From the NCBI GenBank assembly GCA_035935775.1, contig DASYWT010000134.1, forward strand, positions 1 to 23,594: a stretch of DNA of 23,594 nucleotides. The letters are read 5' to 3'. The translations under genes and the position numbers were made by a program. Positions 1-7,400 of the stretch are shown piece after piece. The stretch's first letter is position 1. The number at the start of each line of letters is the position of its first letter. The stretch comes from JAICWP01 sp035935775. Lineage in GTDB: Bacteria; Acidobacteriota; Terriglobia; Terriglobales; Acidobacteriaceae. The notes under the pieces were generated by a model that searched no databases, was not told the origin of the DNA, and saw only the letters and a list, made by a program, of their open reading frames with translations.

Positions 1-1
1 C

Positions 2-1858
2 CCGGTTGCCTTCGGGGAAGCGGCAGCGGTTTACACGCTGCTGATGCTGATTTCCTGCATAACCCTGTCTTTTCAGCTCGTGTGCGCCAAGTTCGTGTCC
101 CGGAATGAGGGCCGGGGCGGCAAGACGGCCGTTTACCTGAGCCTTCGGCGGCGAGCCTGGCTGCTTGGCATCGCCATTGCCTCCTTACTGATTCTGGCCA
201 GTGCACCGGTGGCCGCTTACCTTAACCTTCGCTCGCCTACGCTGGTGATTCTGCTGGCCGTCGGGATCGCCTTTTACATTCCTCTGGGCGTGCGGCGCGG
301 AGGCATGCAGGGGATTTACGCCTTTCGTCGGCTGGCTGGGAACTACATCATCGAAGGCGTGGTCAAGCTGGGTGGGGCGTTTCTGCTCATCCACTTTGGC
401 TTTGGGGTTAACGGCGCCATAGCGGCGGTGACCGCGTCGGTGTTGGTGGCCTACATCTTCGGGCACCCCGGCAGCGAACTGGAGGCAACTGCCGAACCGG
501 GGTTACCGGCTTCTTTCAGAGAAGGCATACAAGCCATCGTGTTCTTCGTCGGCCAGGTGGTGATCAACAATGTGGACATTATTCTGGTGAAGCACTTCTT
601 CGCAGCGGAAGCCGCCGGCCTGTATGCCGCCGCCGCCCTGGTCGGACGGGTGGTGTACATGTCCTCCTGGTCGGTGGTCAGCGCCATGTTTCCCATCTCC
701 GCCGGCATGCGCACGGGAGAAGAACAGGAACGCGACGTGCTGCTTATGCCCTTGCTGATCGTGCTCCTGATTACCGGGGGCTTCACGCTGGCCTTGTGGC
801 TGTTCCCCAACCTGGTTTGGCGGGCGGTGTTCGGCGCCGCATTTGTCCATCAGAACCTTGCTTTCTACTCCTCCTTGCTGGTGCTTTATGCCGCCGCCAC
901 GGGCGTGTATTCGCTCAGCGTGGTGATCATCACCTACGAGATGTCGCGCAAGATCGCGAACAGTGCCTGGATACAACTGGCCTTTGCCGGGGCCGTGGTG
1001 CTGGGAATTCTTGTTTTCCATTCCAACCTGCGACAGGTCGTGGTAGTGCAATTGGTGGCGTTGGGACTCCTGCTGGTGACGGTTTGCCTGCCATTTCTGC
1101 GCAAGCGGATGCGCCTGGGCGCCGCGGTTGCCGTTGTGCCCGCGCTGGTCACCATGCGCAAGGTGCGCCTTCTTCCGGAAGACGAGGTAATTGCCGAGTT
1201 CCTGAGGAATGAGTTCCATCATCGCGAATTTGACGAAGACCGGGCAAAGTTCCGGCGCCTGGTGGAGCATCCCGACCTGAGCAGTCCGGCGGAAAATGCG
1301 TTCCGCCGCGCCCTGCTCTTCCGGCGGCGTGGCGCCCTTTGGCGCGAATTGCCAGATGACACCCAATGGTGGGAAACCGAACTGCAGGCCGATGACGTGG
1401 AGCGCATCCGGTTCTTCCCCCGCGCGCAGTGGCGCAAGCTTTCCCACGGCCGCTTTTACGTCAATGAAATCGTGGAGAGGATCCGCCAGGGCGAGCCGGA
1501 TTTGGACGAGCACTTCCGCCGCAAGCTGCACGCGGTCAGCGGCGACCTGCGGCAGCAAAGTGAAGCGCTGACTTCGATTTTGCTGATCGGAGAGGACGAG
1601 AGCAGTCCTCTCACCATCCTGGAAGGCAATCATCGAGTGGCGGCGGCCCTGTTACTCTCTCCCGGCAGGCTGCCAGAACGCTTTCGTGTCCTCTGTGGTT
1701 TTTCACCCCGGATGGCCGAGTGCTGCTGGTATTACACCAGCGTGGGGAATCTGCTGCGCTATGCCGGACACAAGGTTCGCTATGTGAGGCGAAACGGGGA
1801 TGCGGAAGTGGACAGGCTGCTCAACCTGGAGGCGCGAACGCCGGCGGTGCCCTCGTGA
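2..1858 (+). CDS. Polysaccharide flippase (MOP/Wzx-like) fused to C-terminal ParB-like domain, 5' partial
   Basis: The reading frame is open to the window edge (codons from position 2), so the ATG at 44 is internal and the real start lies upstream. Numbering from that ATG, residues 1 to about 360 are strongly hydrophobic with many membrane spans, as in MOP-superfamily lipid-linked oligosaccharide flippases. Perhaps 80-100 N-terminal residues are missing compared with the usual flippase length. After a basic stretch (FLRKRMR, 351-357) and one last hydrophobic segment comes a soluble region of about 230 residues. It contains TILEGNHRVAAALL (524-537), which resembles the D/EGxHR-x-AA motif of ParB/Srx-type folds. 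An internal ATG at 1154 begins this part but has no Shine-Dalgarno sequence, so I read the gene as a single fusion. The glycosyltransferases downstream suggest export of an exopolysaccharide unit. The flippase call is fairly safe; the function of the C-terminal domain is unknown. Confidence 0.75.
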   Translation, partial: PVAFGEAAAVYTLLMLISCITLSFQLVCAKFVSRNEGRGGKTAVYLSLRRRAWLLGIAIASLLILASAPVAAYLNLRSPTLVILLAVGIAFYIPLGVRRGGMQGIYAFRRLAGNYIIEGVVKLGGAFLLIHFGFGVNGAIAAVTASVLVAYIFGHPGSELEATAEPGLPASFREGIQAIVFFVGQVVINNVDIILVKHFFAAEAAGLYAAAALVGRVVYMSSWSVVSAMFPISAGMRTGEEQERDVLLMPLLIVLLITGGFTLALWLFPNLVWRAVFGAAFVHQNLAFYSSLLVLYAAATGVYSLSVVIITYEMSRKIANSAWIQLAFAGAVVLGILVFHSNLRQVVVVQLVALGLLLVTVCLPFLRKRMRLGAAVAVVPALVTMRKVRLLPEDEVIAEFLRNEFHHREFDEDRAKFRRLVEHPDLSSPAENAFRRALLFRRRGALWRELPDDTQWWETELQADDVERIRFFPRAQWRKLSHGRFYVNEIVERIRQGEPDLDEHFRRKLHAVSGDLRQQSEALTSILLIGEDESSPLTILEGNHRVAAALLLSPGRLPERFRVLCGFSPRMAECCWYYTSVGNLLRYAGHKVRYVRRNGDAEVDRLLNLEARTPAVPS

Positions 1859-1968
1859 TGGAAGAGGAGACAAGAATGAACCGGGGCGGTAGCTCTAGGC
1901 CGTTGCAAGCCAGTTTCCGGCCTTCGGGAGAGGAGGACAACAGGGGACATGCACCACCGCATCTCTAA
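1858..1968 (+). CDS. Possible 36-residue ORF coupled to the flippase stop
   Basis: An ATG at 1858 overlaps the flippase stop in a TGATG arrangement and opens a 36-residue frame. A second in-frame ATG at 1876 has GAGGAG (1864-1869) at six bases. The product (MEEETRMNRGGSSRPLQ...) is polar, rich in Arg, Gly, Pro and Glu, and matches no family I know. The start geometry is good for coupled translation, but the length and composition are also compatible with chance. I treat it as a candidate only. Confidence 0.25.
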   Translation: MEEETRMNRGGSSRPLQASFRPSGEEDNRGHAPPHL

Positions 1969-2170
1969 ACCTAGACTCGAACTCGGTTCAACGGGCTGGC
2001 AGCCGAACTTAGTGCTTACAGGTGAGTTAAGACGTTGGGATCCTATCCAGTGTGGTTTGTTTACGGGGCATTGACAGGCGGTTTGGCAAATTTTTTTTTG
2101 GGTCTGAAGTTGTGGGTCTGAAATTGACTATCAGGGATAGAGCTCAGGGAGTGGAGATCAGGTGGGCGCA
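1969..2170 (+). promoter_or_regulatory. Intergenic leader with T9 run and GGGTCTGAA direct repeats
   Basis: The region from the flippase stop to the next gene is about 310 bases and holds only the small ORF candidate at its start. A TTGACA hexamer lies at 2071-2076, but no convincing -10 box follows at normal spacing. A run of nine T (2091-2099) is preceded by TTGGCAAA and has no clear stem, so it is not a good intrinsic terminator. GGGTCTGAA occurs twice (2100-2108 and 2114-2122), 14 bases apart, just upstream of the ribosome binding site, which could be an operator. None of this is firm. Confidence 0.3.
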
Positions 2171-3376
2171 ATGGATGTAGCAGCAATTATTATCGTGAGC
2201 GCCCGCCGGGAGGAGTTTGACACAACCGGAGGTGATTACCCCGCCGGCGCTGCCTCGGAAGCGTTCGCAGAGGTCCCGATTGCGCTGCTGGACGTTGTCG
2301 GCAAATCAGTGGTTCACCACGTAACCGACCGCCTGAGACGCGCCGGTGTGGAAGCGATCACGGCGCTCACCGCGGCGCGGCCAAACGAGCAGCAGGCCCT
2401 CGGAGAAGTCGACGCTCAACCTGCCTATCTGCCGGCGAATGACGTGTGTCACGCCGCGGAAGAAGCGTTCTTCGCCTATGCCAGTGAAGGTATAGAAAAC
2501 GTGCTGCTGCTCCGGCTCGGCCCTTACGCGGAATTTGACCTTCCTGATTTGTTGCGCTTCCATTCCGAGCGCCGGCAAAATGCCACCCTGATATTTGACA
2601 AAGACGGGCCACTGGATGCCGCTGTGATCCAAGGGGTCAGGCGCACGGATGCGGCATTCCTGATCCGTAGCGGCCTGCGGTCGGTGCGCCTTCCCGCCGA
2701 GCCCTACGTCACCCCGGCTCATGTCAACCGTTTAGAAAACGCGCACGATTTACGCCGGCTGGCACAAGATGCCCTGCTGATGCGATGCGAAATCCGCCCT
2801 CTGGGGCGCGAGCTCAAACCTGGCGTGTGGGTGGCGGAACACGCGCGCATTCACCGCACCGCCCGACTGCTGGCGCCGGCTTTTGTGGGACAGCATGCCA
2901 AGTTGCGTGCGGCTTCTGTGGTTACGCGATGCAGCGTGGTGGAACACCACGCCGAAGTGGACTGCGGCACGGTGCTGGAGGACACGACCGTCTTGCCATA
3001 CACCTATGTGGGGGCAGGCCTGGACGCTTCCCACACCGTCACCGGATTTGGAAAACTTGTGCACATGCGGCGGAATGTGGAAGTGGAAATCGCCGATTCC
3101 CGCATGCTGGGGACGGTAAGCAGCTCAGCTTCGTGGCGAATGTTGCAGGGCGCGGCTTCTCTGGCTGCCTACCTGCCCCTGCAGGTGGTGCGCGGTATAA
3201 GGCGGGGAGGTCGCCGGTCCCGGCCGCTCACCCCCGTGCCCTCGAGTGCCGAACTCCCACCGCCGCGTCAAAGTCCCGCGGACCTGGAGCCCTCACCTGA
3301 GCCGGTTTCAGCATCCAACCAAGCACCACAATTTGGAAGCGACTTCGTAGTCGTGAGGAGATATGGGAACGAGTAG
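2171..3376 (+). CDS. Nucleotidyltransferase-like protein with left-handed beta-helix domain
   Basis: The 401-residue product has the overall plan of sugar-nucleotide pyrophosphorylases. An N-terminal Rossmann-like half (1 to about 200) is followed by a hexapeptide-repeat-like region (about 218-300, for example VWVAEHARIHRTARLLAPAF), then an Arg-rich stretch and a Pro/Ser-rich tail (about 345-385). The N-terminus reads AAIIIVSARREEF where active enzymes have a GxGTRL-type loop, so the usual nucleotide-binding signature is missing. I infer a non-catalytic or highly diverged relative, perhaps a scaffold or regulator of polymer synthesis. I chose ATG 2171 because AGGTGG (2160-2165) sits five bases before it; GTG 2162 in the same frame is an alternative adding three residues. 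It overlaps the following STAS gene by 14 bases, which suggests co-translation. Confidence 0.65.
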   Translation: MDVAAIIIVSARREEFDTTGGDYPAGAASEAFAEVPIALLDVVGKSVVHHVTDRLRRAGVEAITALTAARPNEQQALGEVDAQPAYLPANDVCHAAEEAFFAYASEGIENVLLLRLGPYAEFDLPDLLRFHSERRQNATLIFDKDGPLDAAVIQGVRRTDAAFLIRSGLRSVRLPAEPYVTPAHVNRLENAHDLRRLAQDALLMRCEIRPLGRELKPGVWVAEHARIHRTARLLAPAFVGQHAKLRAASVVTRCSVVEHHAEVDCGTVLEDTTVLPYTYVGAGLDASHTVTGFGKLVHMRRNVEVEIADSRMLGTVSSSASWRMLQGAASLAAYLPLQVVRGIRRGGRRSRPLTPVPSSAELPPPRQSPADLEPSPEPVSASNQAPQFGSDFVVVRRYGNE

Positions 3377-3788
3377 ACCAGTCATCGTGAAGCGCATGCC
3401 CGATCGCATCAACCTGAAGCAGGCGCGCGAATTTCAGCACGAAGTGCAGCCCCTGCTGCGCTCCGACCGGCCCCAGCTGGTATTTGATTTTTCCGCCGTG
3501 CGCCGCATGGACGCTGCCGGCGTGGACATGCTGCTGGAGTGCATGGCCGAGGTCATGAAGTACGACGGAGACCTTAAGCTGGCGGCCCTGTCGCCGCAGG
3601 CGGCGGTGGTGCTCGAGCTTACCCGGGCTGACCGGCTATTCGAGATTTACGAGACGGTGTCTGATGCCGTGCGAAGCTTCAGCGGCTTCCTGCCCAACGC
3701 CATGCGGAAATATGCCGAATGGGGCGCAGCGGCTGCCGCTTCGAGCGTCGAACCCGGTGACGAACCCCAGTCGAACCTCGCCGCTTGA
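3363..3788 (+). CDS. STAS-domain protein (anti-sigma factor antagonist-like)
   Basis: The 141-residue product is one STAS domain (about 5-110) plus a short Ala-rich tail. The core LVFDFSAVRRMDAAGVDMLL (39-58) aligns with the strand-loop-helix of SpoIIAA-type antagonists, DxSxxxxxDSSGxxxLL. The loop is D50-A51-A52-G53, so the phosphorylatable Ser/Thr is absent. In the classical partner-switching scheme this would give an antagonist that its kinase cannot inactivate. The start overlaps the previous gene, and GAGGAG (3355-3360) is only two bases from the ATG, so an alternative start a little downstream is possible. The position among polysaccharide genes suggests a role in controlling or scaffolding that pathway; this is inference. 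Confidence 0.75.
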   Translation: MGTSRPVIVKRMPDRINLKQAREFQHEVQPLLRSDRPQLVFDFSAVRRMDAAGVDMLLECMAEVMKYDGDLKLAALSPQAAVVLELTRADRLFEIYETVSDAVRSFSGFLPNAMRKYAEWGAAAAASSVEPGDEPQSNLAA

Positions 3789-3808
3789 CATAGTCTGGAG
3801 AGCGAAGT

Positions 3809-4255
3809 ATGAAAGCGGAACACACTCGAAGTGCGAGCATCGTGAGTCTCACGCTGGCATTATGCCTGTGCGGCGCACCGGAACTTGGCGCCGCGCAGTC
3901 GCAAACACCCGCTGCGCCGCCGGCGGCCTCACAGCCCGCCACGCGGAATCCACAATCGCTGCCCGACGCTCCCAGCACGACAACGCAGTCGAACAACACT
4001 ACCCCCCAGACCCAGGGCCAGAAGCCGCCGTCGCAACCGGCCCAGGCGCCGGCCGGGGCGGGAGCGGCCGAGGCGGGTCCCACCGCCGGCGGAGCCGGCT
4101 CCAGGCCGGCGGGCATGGCCATCGCCCCAGCCAAGCAGCACCAGGTGCGTTCCTTCCTGATCAAACTGGGAGCCGTTGCCGGCGGCGCCATCGCTATTGG
4201 AACGGTTTACGCGCTTTCCCGCAGCAGCCCCAGCCGGCCGCCCGGAGCTAAATAG
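3809..4255 (+). CDS. Secreted Pro/Ala/Gln-rich protein with LPDAPS motif and C-terminal membrane helix
   Basis: The 148-residue protein begins with a signal peptide (hydrophobic core about 10-24, possible cleavage near GAA-Q at 29/30). A low-complexity Pro/Ala/Gln/Thr region (30 to about 110) contains LPDAPS (51-56), a short motif I associate with exported acidobacterial proteins. One C-terminal hydrophobic helix (about 117-135, FLIKLGAVAGGAIAIGTVYAL) precedes a short Arg/Pro tail. GGAGAG (3796-3801) is at good distance from ATG 3809. The shape suits a periplasmic spacer anchored in the membrane by its C-terminus. There is no enzymatic motif, and the function is unknown. It lies 20 bases after the STAS gene and 15 before the kinase-like gene, so it is probably in the same operon. 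Confidence 0.65.
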   Translation: MKAEHTRSASIVSLTLALCLCGAPELGAAQSQTPAAPPAASQPATRNPQSLPDAPSTTTQSNNTTPQTQGQKPPSQPAQAPAGAGAAEAGPTAGGAGSRPAGMAIAPAKQHQVRSFLIKLGAVAGGAIAIGTVYALSRSSPSRPPGAK

Positions 4256-4270
4256 CTCCTTCGAGCAAGT

Positions 4271-5047
4271 ATGAAACTCGCCAACTCCCCTTCCCGAGCG
4301 CCGTTGCTGGTCAGCTTTTCCGGTATTGATGGGGCCGGCAAGAGCACGCAGATCGAACAGTTGTGCGCGGTTTTGACGGCCGGCGGTTACTCGGTGGCGC
4401 AATTGACGTTTTGGGATGATGTGGTCATCTTGTCCCGATTCCGCGAAGGCGTCACGCACAAAGTATTCAAAAGTGAAAAGGGTGTGGGCTCACCCGGTAA
4501 ACCGGTGCAGCGGCGCGACAAGAATGTGCGCGCCTGGTACCTGAGCCTGATGCGCAGCGCTCTTTACCTGCTGGATGGCCTGCATCTGCGGCGGGTGGTG
4601 GCGCGAGCCCGGCGATCGGGCGCGGCCGTAATTATCTTCGACCGTTATCTTTACGATGAACTCGCCAATCTTCCGCTGCAGAAACGGCTCGCGCGGGGAT
4701 TCCTGCGCTTCGCCAGCGCCCTGGCTCCACGGCCCGACATAAGCTACGTGATTGATGCCAATCCGGAGGAGGCATGCGCGCGCAAGCCCGAGTATCCACT
4801 CGAGTTCTCACGCCGCTGCCGTCAGACATACCTGCAACTGGCGGGCATCCTGGGCATGGTGGTTGTGCCTCCACTTCCGGTCGTCCAAGCCGGGCGGGAA
4901 GTAGCGGATCGGTTCCAAGAAGTGGCAAGAGAACTCACACTGCCTTCGCAGGAGCCACCCAAAAGTGGCACTTTTTCGTCTGACGGGTCGCCCCCGACGG
5001 ACACTTATGCAAATCGGAATTCAACTATTCTGGTTCCCAAAGACTGA
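4271..5047 (+). CDS. Thymidylate kinase-like P-loop protein
   Basis: The 258-residue product has a Walker A loop GIDGAGKST (18-26) of the thymidylate kinase type. A FDRYLYDEL motif (123-131) stands where TMK has its DR-Y substrate-binding segment. IDANPEEACARKPEYP (161-176) resembles the LID-like region with an Arg. It is longer than housekeeping TMK (about 210 residues), with a divergent middle (50-100) and a polar Ser/Pro tail after about 225. Its place between exopolysaccharide genes suggests it is not the housekeeping tmk; TMK-like P-loop proteins do occur in capsule and polysaccharide loci, with unproven substrates. Start at ATG 4271; no strong Shine-Dalgarno sequence is seen. Confidence 0.7.
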   Translation: MKLANSPSRAPLLVSFSGIDGAGKSTQIEQLCAVLTAGGYSVAQLTFWDDVVILSRFREGVTHKVFKSEKGVGSPGKPVQRRDKNVRAWYLSLMRSALYLLDGLHLRRVVARARRSGAAVIIFDRYLYDELANLPLQKRLARGFLRFASALAPRPDISYVIDANPEEACARKPEYPLEFSRRCRQTYLQLAGILGMVVVPPLPVVQAGREVADRFQEVARELTLPSQEPPKSGTFSSDGSPPTDTYANRNSTILVPKD

Positions 5048-5148
5048 ATAAACGATTTACAAATTTTCGGCAGCTGTTCCAGCCAACATCCTCTGTTCCA
5101 CCTCCATCCTAAGTATCGGAAAACGCGAACGAGCACGGGTGCGGCCTT

Positions 5149-5874
5149 ATGGAGCTGTCGGAAAAACTGGGCCTGGTCATTCCCACCTTAAATGAAGCAG
5201 GCAATATTGCTGCGGCGCTGCACCGAGTGCGCGCCGGTCTTGAGCCCCTGGGAGTGAATTACGACATTACCGTAGTGGACGACGATAGTCGTGACGGAAC
5301 CGCCCAAGTAGTGCAGGAAATTGCCACGCAGGATCCGCGAGTCCGGCTGTTGGTGCGCCGGGGAGCGCGCGGACTGGCCGGCGCAGTGATTTACGGATGG
5401 CAGCATACCGACGCGGAACTGCTGGCGGTGATGGACGCCGATCTCCAACATCCGCCTGAGCTCCTGCCCGAACTGGTCAAGGCAGTGCACCAGGGTTATG
5501 ACATTGCAGTGGCCAGCCGCTATGTAGCTGATGACGCGGTAAAGGGTTGGAATCCCGTTCGGCGCCTGGTTTCGATGCTGGGCACGTGGGTCACCATCCC
5601 GCTGCAAAAACGGAACATTCGCCTCAAGGATCCGCTGTCCGGTTTCTTTGTTGTGCGGCGCAGTTGCATAGCCGGCATCCCCCTGCACTCCCAGGGATTC
5701 AAGATTCTGCTGGAAATTCTGGTGCGGGGGCGGATTCGGTCGGCTGCGGAAGTTCCCTTTCTGTTCGGTTTGCGCTATGCAGGCAAAAGCAAGGCCAGCC
5801 TGAGAGTGGCGCTCGACTATTTTTCTTTGTTGGGACGCTTGTCCCTGGACTCGCTGCTTAAATTGGGCTCCTGA
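5149..5874 (+). CDS. Glycosyltransferase family 2, dolichol-phosphate mannosyltransferase-like
   Basis: The 241-residue protein is a GT-A fold transferase close in layout to DPM1/polyprenyl-phosphate mannose synthases. It shows VIPTLNEAGNI (10-20), VVDDDSRDGT (42-51), the metal-binding MDADLQHPPE (95-104), and DPLSGFFVVRR (161-171) followed by GFKILLEIL (183-191). There are no long C-terminal membrane helices, so it belongs to the short soluble form that acts at the inner face of the membrane. It probably moves a sugar from a nucleotide donor to polyprenyl phosphate for polymer assembly. Its stop overlaps the start of the next glycosyltransferase by one base (TGATG at 5872-5876), which indicates translational coupling. 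A 101-base gap separates it from the kinase-like gene, and no strong ribosome binding site is seen. Confidence 0.85.
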   Translation: MELSEKLGLVIPTLNEAGNIAAALHRVRAGLEPLGVNYDITVVDDDSRDGTAQVVQEIATQDPRVRLLVRRGARGLAGAVIYGWQHTDAELLAVMDADLQHPPELLPELVKAVHQGYDIAVASRYVADDAVKGWNPVRRLVSMLGTWVTIPLQKRNIRLKDPLSGFFVVRRSCIAGIPLHSQGFKILLEILVRGRIRSAAEVPFLFGLRYAGKSKASLRVALDYFSLLGRLSLDSLLKLGS

Positions 5875-7124
5875 TGAAAATCTGCCTGGTCACAACTTTC
5901 CCGCCCAGTCATCGGGGGCTGGCCGAGTATGGGTTCCACATCGCTCGCGAACTGCAGCAAAATCCGCTGCTCAGCCTCACCATCCTGGCCGACGAACTGG
6001 AAACGCCGGCGTCCGAACTGGACGATTACAGTGTCATTCGCTGCTGGCGTTTCAACACCCTCTCCAATGCCAGGCGAATTCTGGCCCACATCCGCGAACT
6101 CAGGCCTGACGTAGTGTGGTTCAATTTGGGATTCTCCAGCTACGGCGACCGCGCGCCCGCCGCCTTCACCGGTATCTGCATTCCTGCGCTCACCCGCCTT
6201 GGCGGCTACTATACCCATGTCACCCTGCACCAGGTGATTGACTATATTTCCATGAAGGACGCGGGCGTCCGCTTCCCACGCCTGTATCGGTCCGCCGGTT
6301 ACCTGGCCACACGCCTGGTGCTGATGTCGAACTCGATCTCGGTGCTGCTGCCTGCCTACCGCCGCACACTGCGAGAAAAGTATCGCGGCGCCAACGTGCA
6401 CGTGCGCATGCATGGCATTCTTTCCAGCCGTCCTGAGTACCCGGATTTTCGCCGCCGAGGTAATCCTGCGCACCGGGTTCTGGCCTTCGGCAAATGGGGG
6501 ACATACAAGCGCCTGGAACAGATTCTCGAGGTATTCGCCCTGGTAGCCAGGCGCGTGCCCAGTGCGCAACTGGTGATTGCCGGCGGCGACCATCCCAAGA
6601 CACCAGGCTATGTCGCCTCGGTTGCGCAGAAGTACCAGCACAATCCACAAATCGCTTTTACGGGATACGTGCCGGAAGACAAAATTCCCGATCTCTTTCA
6701 GAGTGCCACGGTGGCGGTCATGCCTTACTCCTCCGCTGCCGGCTCCAGTGGAGTCGCTCATCTGGCGGCGGCCTTCGGTTTGCCTATCATTTGCGCCGAC
6801 ATTGCGGATTTTCGCGAGATGGCCGACAACGAAGACCTGGCCATCGATTTTTACGAAACCGGCAACCTGCAGAGTCTGGCAAAACAGATCATTGATCTGC
6901 TGGAGTCACCTGAGCGCCAGCGGCAAATGGCAGAACAGAATTTCTCGGCCGCTATGCGCATGACCATGCCTCAGATCGTGCGCCAGTACCTGCGTGCCTT
7001 CGACGTACACCAGCGCACCCGGGCGCTGGAACCTCTGCGGCGTTTCCGCCGCATTCCTACCTGGGTCTCCACGCGTTCGGCTCTGGCCCGAGCGGTCTCG
7101 GCTCGCACTGCTCCCTGGATGTAG
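5874..7124 (+). CDS. Glycosyltransferase family 4 (group 1, GT-B fold)
   Basis: The 416-residue product has a typical GT-B layout. The N-terminal acceptor half starts KICLVTTFPPSHRGLAEYG (2-20). The C-terminal half has FGKWGTYKRLEQIL (205-218), LVIAGGD (233-239), GYVPEDKIPDLFQSA (264-278), and the donor-binding segment around PYSSAAGSSGVAHLAAAFG (284-302). The first and second Glu of the classical EX7E motif are not at their usual places in this last segment, as in a subset of GT4 enzymes. The ATG overlaps the stop of the GT2 gene. It is likely a transferase that extends a lipid-linked repeat unit on the cytoplasmic side; the sugar cannot be told from sequence. Confidence 0.85.
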   Translation: MKICLVTTFPPSHRGLAEYGFHIARELQQNPLLSLTILADELETPASELDDYSVIRCWRFNTLSNARRILAHIRELRPDVVWFNLGFSSYGDRAPAAFTGICIPALTRLGGYYTHVTLHQVIDYISMKDAGVRFPRLYRSAGYLATRLVLMSNSISVLLPAYRRTLREKYRGANVHVRMHGILSSRPEYPDFRRRGNPAHRVLAFGKWGTYKRLEQILEVFALVARRVPSAQLVIAGGDHPKTPGYVASVAQKYQHNPQIAFTGYVPEDKIPDLFQSATVAVMPYSSAAGSSGVAHLAAAFGLPIICADIADFREMADNEDLAIDFYETGNLQSLAKQIIDLLESPERQRQMAEQNFSAAMRMTMPQIVRQYLRAFDVHQRTRALEPLRRFRRIPTWVSTRSALARAVSARTAPWM

Positions 7125-7263
7125 GCAAGCACCTATGGACATCGCCTCGGGGAAAGCCCTGACCAGCCTCTCGCGCAACGAGTTTGCCCTCGCCTTCTTG
7201 CTTAAGGCCCGTCGCTAAATTCCGTAAGGCAAAAACCCTCAATAAATCCTGTCTTTGGCCGAA

Positions 7264-7279
7264 TGGCACGCCCCCTGCC
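7264..7279 (+). promoter_or_regulatory. Candidate sigma-54 (-24/-12) promoter for the lipoprotein glycosidase
   Basis: TGGCACG-CCCC-CTGCC matches the RpoN consensus TGGCACG-N4-TTGCW except for two positions in the -12 part. The key GG (7265-7266) and GC (7277-7278) dinucleotides have exactly ten bases between them. Transcription would start near 7289-7291, giving a leader of about 110 bases before the GTG at 7401. Sigma-54 control with an enhancer-binding regulator is known for several bacterial exopolysaccharide systems. No regulator gene is in the window, so this is a sequence match only. Confidence 0.6.
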
Positions 7280-7291
7280 AATGTTTACCAT

Positions 7292-7339
7292 TGAGTTACT
7301 TCAAAAATAAGTACTCACCCGGCCGGGCAAAGCCGGGTG
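7292..7339 (+). promoter_or_regulatory. Two consecutive hairpins in the leader of the + strand glycosidase
   Basis: TGAGTTACTT (7292-7301) pairs with AAGTACTCA (7309-7317) with one bulged T and a seven-base loop. CACCCGGC (7316-7323) pairs perfectly with GCCGGGTG (7332-7339) over the loop CGGGCAAA. They share two bases, so they may be alternative or stacked folds. They lie directly downstream of the sigma-54 candidate and would be at the 5' end of its transcript, where they could stabilise the RNA or act as a regulatory leader. I compared it by eye with the cyclic-di-GMP riboswitch consensus and do not see a match. Confidence 0.45.
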
Positions 7340-7400
7340 GTCCTGATGCGTGCAGGGCCTTTGTTTCCCCCGAAAAACGAGAAGCCCACGAGGGGGAGAC

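Noticed and set aside
503..1633. Long open frame on the minus strand opposite the flippase
   Set aside because: It is the antisense of a well-recognised membrane protein gene in GC-rich DNA, with His/Gln-rich sequence and no family signature.
2071..2100. Sigma-54 or sigma-70 promoter upstream of the nucleotidyltransferase-like gene
   Set aside because: TTGGCA resembles a -24 half but has no GC at the -12 distance, and TTGACA has no -10 partner.
5817..6761. 314-codon minus-strand frame opposite the GT4 gene
   Set aside because: It overlaps the coding part of a clear glycosyltransferase completely and shows no domain or ribosome binding site.
7135..7218. 27-codon ORF after the GT4 gene
   Set aside because: It has no ribosome binding site and no known motif. 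It fills a short gap and may be chance.
7292..7400. Cyclic-di-GMP riboswitch in the glycosidase leader
   Set aside because: The hairpins are real, but the conserved GEMM core and tetraloop-receptor pattern could not be found by eye.
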